Of a stretch of 36,379 bases of DNA, positions 32,787-36,379 are shown piece by piece. The position numbers and the translations under genes are program-made. Below the pieces are notes generated by a model. The model was not told where the DNA came from and made no database searches. It was given only the letters and a program-made list of their open reading frames with translations. The stretch is from Anaerolineales bacterium UBA2317 (GTDB taxonomy: Bacteria > Chloroflexota > Anaerolineae > Anaerolineales > Villigracilaceae): NCBI GenBank assembly GCA_002345215.1, contig DDVH01000033.1:1-36379 (forward strand). The letters run 5' to 3'. The stretch's first letter is position 1; each line of letters begins with the position of its first letter.

Positions 32787-34425
32787 AAGCAATTGGCAAT
32801 GTAAAACAAAAAGTAGAACCCTTATTTATCCCTTCTGATTCAACCCAAACCTTACAACCATGAAACTCAATGATTCTTTTCACGAGTGCTAAGCCAACGC
32901 CAGTGCCTTCTGAATTTGGATCCAATTTATTAAACAAACCAAACACGCGTTCATGATAAGCAGGGTCAATGCCAATGCCATTATCACTGACAAAAAACAC
33001 ATAAGTATCATTTTCTTTTCTGACGCCAACCATAATCTTCGGATTTTTTTGCTCGCCCATAAACTTGGCGGCATTATCTAATAGATTTTGAATCACTTCG
33101 ACGATTCTGGCGCGGTCAACTTTGACTTTTGGTAAATCCGCTTCAATTTCTACGGGAATTTTGTTTGCTCGTAGGCGACCTTGAGTCAAGCCGACGGCTT
33201 CTTTGGCAATTTCCTCAAATGAAACTTCTTGCGGTTCGTTAATCATGCGCCCAATGCGCGAGAGGGATAGCAGTTCATTTAAGAGACGTTCCATTTTGTT
33301 AACCGCATCTAAAATGCGTTCAATACTACGATGTACTTTCTCAACATTTCCACTTTTAACATCTCTTGCCAACAAACCTGCAAATCCACCAATGGTGATG
33401 AGTGGGGCTTTCAAATCATGCGAAACAGTGTAAGTGAAGCGTTCCAATTCATTGTTTTTGTCTTGTAATTCATTCAGGGCGTTTTCTAATTGAGTGATTT
33501 CGTAAATGGTATACAACAAACATTCTTCTAAATTTACTTTGACGGTAGAAACCGAAAGCAACACCACTGCAACATCCCCCGACTTTTTTCTTAGATGAGC
33601 TTTGAATTCACGTAAATAGCCTTGACGGTTCAGTGTTTCACGATGTTGTTCTCGCTCTGCTTGATTTGCCCAAATGCCCAATTCTGTTGGATAATGATTG
33701 ACAGACTCTTCACGCGTGAAGCCTGTCAGATTTGTAAAAGCAGGATTCACGTCTAGGATGATGCGGTCTGAAACTCTGCCAATCACCATCGGCACTAAAG
33801 ATTCATGAAACGTCGTCTGAAATTTTTCTTCTGAGGCTTTAATTACTTCATCGGATTTTTGCCTTTTGATTACAGCACCTAATAAACCCGCCGCAATTTG
33901 TATAGCATTCACTTCTACTTGAGACCAGGGCTTGATTCGCGTGCAATCGTCAAGCCCAATCACGCCCCACCATGCACCATCCACAAAAATTGGCACATCT
34001 AATAAAGTTTTGATTTCTTTACGGCTTTCTTTGTTTGCCCACTCTTCTGGAAATTCATCCGTTGAGTCGTAGTATGGTTTTCCAGAACTTAAAACTTTAT
34101 ACCACTGCATCATTTCTTCATGCTTAAGCGGCACATTTTGAAAGTCAGAAACATGGCTGGAAATATTATGATTTGGGTTTTCCCATTCATATCTTAAACT
34201 GGAAACTTCAATACCATTTTCATCTAAATGATTTTCAAACAAATAGGCATGGCTTGCTTCGGCGGCTTCACCTAGCAGTTTTAATACATCATAAATTTTT
34301 TCTTTCCAATCGGAAGTTTCTACCAACATCTGTGCTGACTGAGCGGCCACAGACAGTAGTTTTTCGTTTTGGCGCGCAGTTTCCAAATGTTTTTTGTTGA
34401 TTGTCTTGCTTTGAAGGTCTTTCAT
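32785..34425 (-). CDS. Orphan GAF-PAS sensor histidine kinase
   Basis: A 546-residue soluble kinase without membrane segments. Domains: GAF (about 30-185, with LLDVPIFVDGAWWGVIGLDD), PAS (about 200-315, with DVNPAFTNLTGFTREES), HisKA with phosphoacceptor H336 in YTVSHDLKAPL, and a HATPase domain (about 430-545) with NLLDNAAKF and GTGVGLALVKRIIEFHG. No response regulator is next to it, so its partner is elsewhere. It is the last gene of the deacetylase/methyltransferase group, nine bases after the deacetylase stop. The SD-like GGAAG is about 14 bases from the ATG, further than usual. The GAF domain carries no recognised ligand-binding signature. Confidence 0.9.
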   Translation of the reverse strand: MKDLQSKTINKKHLETARQNEKLLSVAAQSAQMLVETSDWKEKIYDVLKLLGEAAEASHAYLFENHLDENGIEVSSLRYEWENPNHNISSHVSDFQNVPLKHEEMMQWYKVLSSGKPYYDSTDEFPEEWANKESRKEIKTLLDVPIFVDGAWWGVIGLDDCTRIKPWSQVEVNAIQIAAGLLGAVIKRQKSDEVIKASEEKFQTTFHESLVPMVIGRVSDRIILDVNPAFTNLTGFTREESVNHYPTELGIWANQAEREQHRETLNRQGYLREFKAHLRKKSGDVAVVLLSVSTVKVNLEECLLYTIYEITQLENALNELQDKNNELERFTYTVSHDLKAPLITIGGFAGLLARDVKSGNVEKVHRSIERILDAVNKMERLLNELLSLSRIGRMINEPQEVSFEEIAKEAVGLTQGRLRANKIPVEIEADLPKVKVDRARIVEVIQNLLDNAAKFMGEQKNPKIMVGVRKENDTYVFFVSDNGIGIDPAYHERVFGLFNKLDPNSEGTGVGLALVKRIIEFHGCKVWVESEGINKGSTFCFTLPIA

Positions 34426-34434
34426 AAAAAATAT

Positions 34435-35283
34435 TTACTTCCAATTCTCCCAAGCCATTTCTGTTAAAGGCATTTGTTCAACTTGTTGATAAATTTCACT
34501 AACAAAAACAAATTCATAACCCTGCTCAGCAAGGAAACGTATCATCTTTTCAAAATAATCAAAGGCTTTGTTTGAGTTTCTTGATAATGCAATTTTTTCT
34601 AAGCCCTTAACGGTTGTGCTGGGAATGCTAGCAAAATAAAAATCATGTGGATGTGAAAGCAACAAAACCTGATTTGGCAAACCAAATAATTTTAAGAGCA
34701 TAGAATAACCAAACCAGCCTAATAACTTTGCATAACTCAATGCAAAGATAATCCGAATCTTTTCAATGGTTGTGAATGGGAATTCAATCAGTGATTTTCC
34801 ATCTGCTCGCCTCACACGAAATGGGATATTCGGCATGTGTAAATTTGAATATCCAAATTCACCTGGGCGGATGGACGGATACACACTAGCGTCATATACA
34901 AAACCATGATCAAGTAAATGACCCAAACCGTCTTTATTAATTCTGCCAATCGGAGCGCGGTATCCAGTGGGGGATTTGCCTGTAAATTTTGTGTAGGCTT
35001 GCTTTGAATTTTGTACTTCCTCTAACGAACAAGCATTGTGCGGGTCGTGAGTATGTGAATGAACAGCATACTCTAATGGAGTGCGCGTAGTCAATTTAGA
35101 GAAATCACTACTGCGTACCTCAAACAAATTTGTAACCGTAAACATGGTCACTTTCACATTGTATTTGTTTATGATAGAAATATATCTTTCAAGATATTCT
35201 GAATTCTCTAACAAGCGGATTCGTTTTTCAGGGTCGCCGTAATCAGGCTCCATGTCTAAGGTAATGCAGGCGAGTTTTTTCAT
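34435..35283 (-). CDS. NodB-type polysaccharide deacetylase
   Basis: Metal-dependent deacetylase of 282 residues. Motifs in order: ITLDMEPD with the catalytic Asp, HSHTHDPH (metal-binding His pair), GYRAPIGRIN, YDASVYPS, and LLSHPHDFYF with the late catalytic His. No signal peptide is seen, so it acts inside the cell or on lipid-linked sugars. It overlaps the methyltransferase gene by four bases (ATGA), so translation is coupled. This group resembles parts of surface-glycan or lipid-linked oligosaccharide clusters, but no glycosyltransferase is present nearby in the window. Confidence 0.9.
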   Translation of the reverse strand: MKKLACITLDMEPDYGDPEKRIRLLENSEYLERYISIINKYNVKVTMFTVTNLFEVRSSDFSKLTTRTPLEYAVHSHTHDPHNACSLEEVQNSKQAYTKFTGKSPTGYRAPIGRINKDGLGHLLDHGFVYDASVYPSIRPGEFGYSNLHMPNIPFRVRRADGKSLIEFPFTTIEKIRIIFALSYAKLLGWFGYSMLLKLFGLPNQVLLLSHPHDFYFASIPSTTVKGLEKIALSRNSNKAFDYFEKMIRFLAEQGYEFVFVSEIYQQVEQMPLTEMAWENWK

Positions 35284-35972
35284 TCAGGCAAATTCGTTAC
35301 ATAATAAAAATTGTTTTTATTAATCACCCGCAAATTTGTAAAGCCAAATGGCTCAGCAATTTTTGCAAATTTATCTAACGAATATAAATACACACCAGGT
35401 AAACGATTTACGCGGATATATACTTGACGTAACATCCAAGTGGGGAACTCTTTCTTTCTGCCGTAATCTGGAAAATCTAACAAAATATATTTCGTTTTTA
35501 AGTTTGCAAGAAATACTGCCATATCTTTTGCGTCAAAATATTCAATCACACCCAATGCAGTCACAAAATCCACTTGTGGTAGAACTGTATTCGGCAGTAC
35601 TACATCTGTTACTGAAAACTCTAATTGATTTTGTAAATTTAATTCTTTGGCACGTTGGTTTGCAAATGCAACTGCCTCAGCAGAAATATCTGTGCCATAT
35701 ACTTTTTTTGCGCCCGCTTCAATCATCTGAAAAGAAAAACGCCCAGAGGCACAACCGACATCTAAAACAGTTTTATCTTTGATATGCGGTTTGATTAATT
35801 CCAATGCGGTTTGCATACGCACATACATCGCGTCGCCGCGAAAAACGGTTGAAAGCCTATCCCACCAATTTGCTTTTTGCTGACCTTCTTTAAAATACGC
35901 ACTGGCTTCCCAACTTTCAAGATGTGATTCCCAATATTGGGCTGATTCGGATTTTTGATTTGTTTGATTCAT
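35280..35972 (-). CDS. Class I SAM-dependent methyltransferase (UbiG-like)
   Basis: A 230-residue methyltransferase. SAM motif VLDVGCASGRFSFQM (about 68-82) with GAKKVYGTDIS, followed by FVTALGVIEYFDAKDMAVFL as post-motif II/III. The N-terminal region (SAQYWESHLESWEASAYFKE) is typical of enzymes that modify sugars or lipids. It is the first gene of the coupled pair with the deacetylase. No ribosome binding site; an exact TATAAT lies seven bases before the ATG, suggesting a leaderless message. Confidence 0.85.
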   Translation of the reverse strand: MNQTNQKSESAQYWESHLESWEASAYFKEGQQKANWWDRLSTVFRGDAMYVRMQTALELIKPHIKDKTVLDVGCASGRFSFQMIEAGAKKVYGTDISAEAVAFANQRAKELNLQNQLEFSVTDVVLPNTVLPQVDFVTALGVIEYFDAKDMAVFLANLKTKYILLDFPDYGRKKEFPTWMLRQVYIRVNRLPGVYLYSLDKFAKIAEPFGFTNLRVINKNNFYYVTNLPE

Positions 35973-35979
35973 AGCCGCG

Positions 35980-35985
35980 ATTATA
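35980..35985 (-). promoter_or_regulatory. TATAAT -10 box, likely leaderless promoter of the methyltransferase
   Basis: Exact TATAAT with seven bases before the ATG at 35972, the same spacing as at thrB. No convincing -35. Confidence 0.5.
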
Positions 35986-36028
35986 CTCGCTTCGTTTCAG
36001 ACTTGTTACCTGCTTCTGAACCTCAACA

Positions 36029-36379
36029 TTATTCAATGATCAAACTACAACACGTCACAGCCCCTTCGGCTTTGGCGAGTTCATCTAGGTTTACATTTTT
36101 TATCTTGAAGCCTTTTGCTTCCAGCTTGCTTTGAGTCTTCGGGAATGCGTAAGGGTAGATGATGTGTCCACGAACGGGCAAGCAATTTGCCCCGTAGGGT
36201 TCTGAGGCGTGGACTTCTATCAAGTTGAAATCAGAAAAATGTGATTCATCCACCCAATCTTTATTAATCAATAAATTTTCTTCATCCACTTTGGTGACGG
36301 CACTTTTGAGATGTAAACAATCAGTTAATGTAACGCCAATTGCCTGATAGCCATATTGATTTAACAATTGATTAAGTTG
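36029..36379 (-). CDS. Dimethylargininase/arginine deiminase-family protein, C-terminal part
   Basis: Only the last 116 or so residues are in the window; the frame stays open to the edge, so the N-terminus is missing, not broken. The active-site residues of the guanidine-modifying family are visible: the catalytic His in CLHLKSAVT and the nucleophilic Cys in EGAVTCCSLII, with EPYGANCLPV between. This matches dimethylarginine dimethylaminohydrolase (DDAH), normally about 255 residues. The product would hydrolyse methylated or free arginine to citrulline. It precedes the methyltransferase by 56 bases. Confidence 0.88.
   Translation of the reverse strand, partial: QLNQLLNQYGYQAIGVTLTDCLHLKSAVTKVDEENLLINKDWVDESHFSDFNLIEVHASEPYGANCLPVRGHIIYPYAFPKTQSKLEAKGFKIKNVNLDELAKAEGAVTCCSLIIE

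Noticed and set aside
1..36379. CRISPR array, prophage or integrated plasmid
   Set aside because: No regularly spaced short repeats, phage structural genes, integrase or replication gene is visible anywhere in the window.

Overview
The window reads as chromosomal DNA of an AT-rich member of the Chloroflexota, most likely class Anaerolineae. This is inferred from gene content: a large exonuclease-DinG fusion, a FadN/FadA operon with two acyl-CoA dehydrogenases, a KimA-type potassium transporter, a fused EcfA ATPase and short palindromic intergenic repeats. No rRNA or phylogenetic marker confirms it. Genes are dense, and several adjacent genes overlap by ATGA or are separated by a few bases.

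Layout. (1) 1-2668, minus strand: a methyltransferase, a YtxH/DUF948-like membrane pair and an NAD-dependent epimerase/reductase. (2) 2742-7577, plus: a potassium-type signalling and transport block with a short KdpD-like kinase, a KdpE-like regulator, a terminator, a membrane-anchored USP-like protein and a KimA-type transporter. (3) 7759-14820, plus: a beta-oxidation block headed by a TetR regulator with twin palindromic operators, then two acyl-CoA dehydrogenases (the first looks catalytically degenerate), FadN, FadA and an SCP2 protein. (4) 14886-16561: a membrane protein with a duplicated domain, and a TerC protein. (5) 16597-21852: divergent thrB and thrC around a palindromic repeat, then a complete ECF-type vitamin/metal transporter (fused A-A', S, T). 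(6) 21881-24793: DUF1684, dCTP deaminase and a GAF/HD-GYP phosphodiesterase. (7) 24794-26653: a block of rhs remnants with two unrecognised small genes, fitted exactly between the stop codons of two convergent genes. (8) 26654-32601, minus: plsX, a NERD-like membrane protein, a polytopic membrane protein and dinG as a probable operon. (9) 32626-36379: tRNA-Leu(GAG) with a full-consensus promoter, then a minus-strand group of a dimethylargininase-like gene (cut by the window edge), a methyltransferase, a polysaccharide deacetylase and an orphan histidine kinase.

How they fit together. The kdpDE-like pair next to kimA suggests a potassium-responsive circuit without a Kdp ATPase. The TetR operators and promoter make an autoregulated fatty-acid degradation regulon likely. 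ThrB and ThrC are consecutive steps of threonine synthesis. Four minus-strand genes have an exact TATAAT 6 to 8 bases before the ATG and no ribosome binding site, which points to leaderless transcripts. The most unusual stretch is the rhs-derived block, with in-gene insertions, a possible -1 slippery site and anonymous cargo genes.
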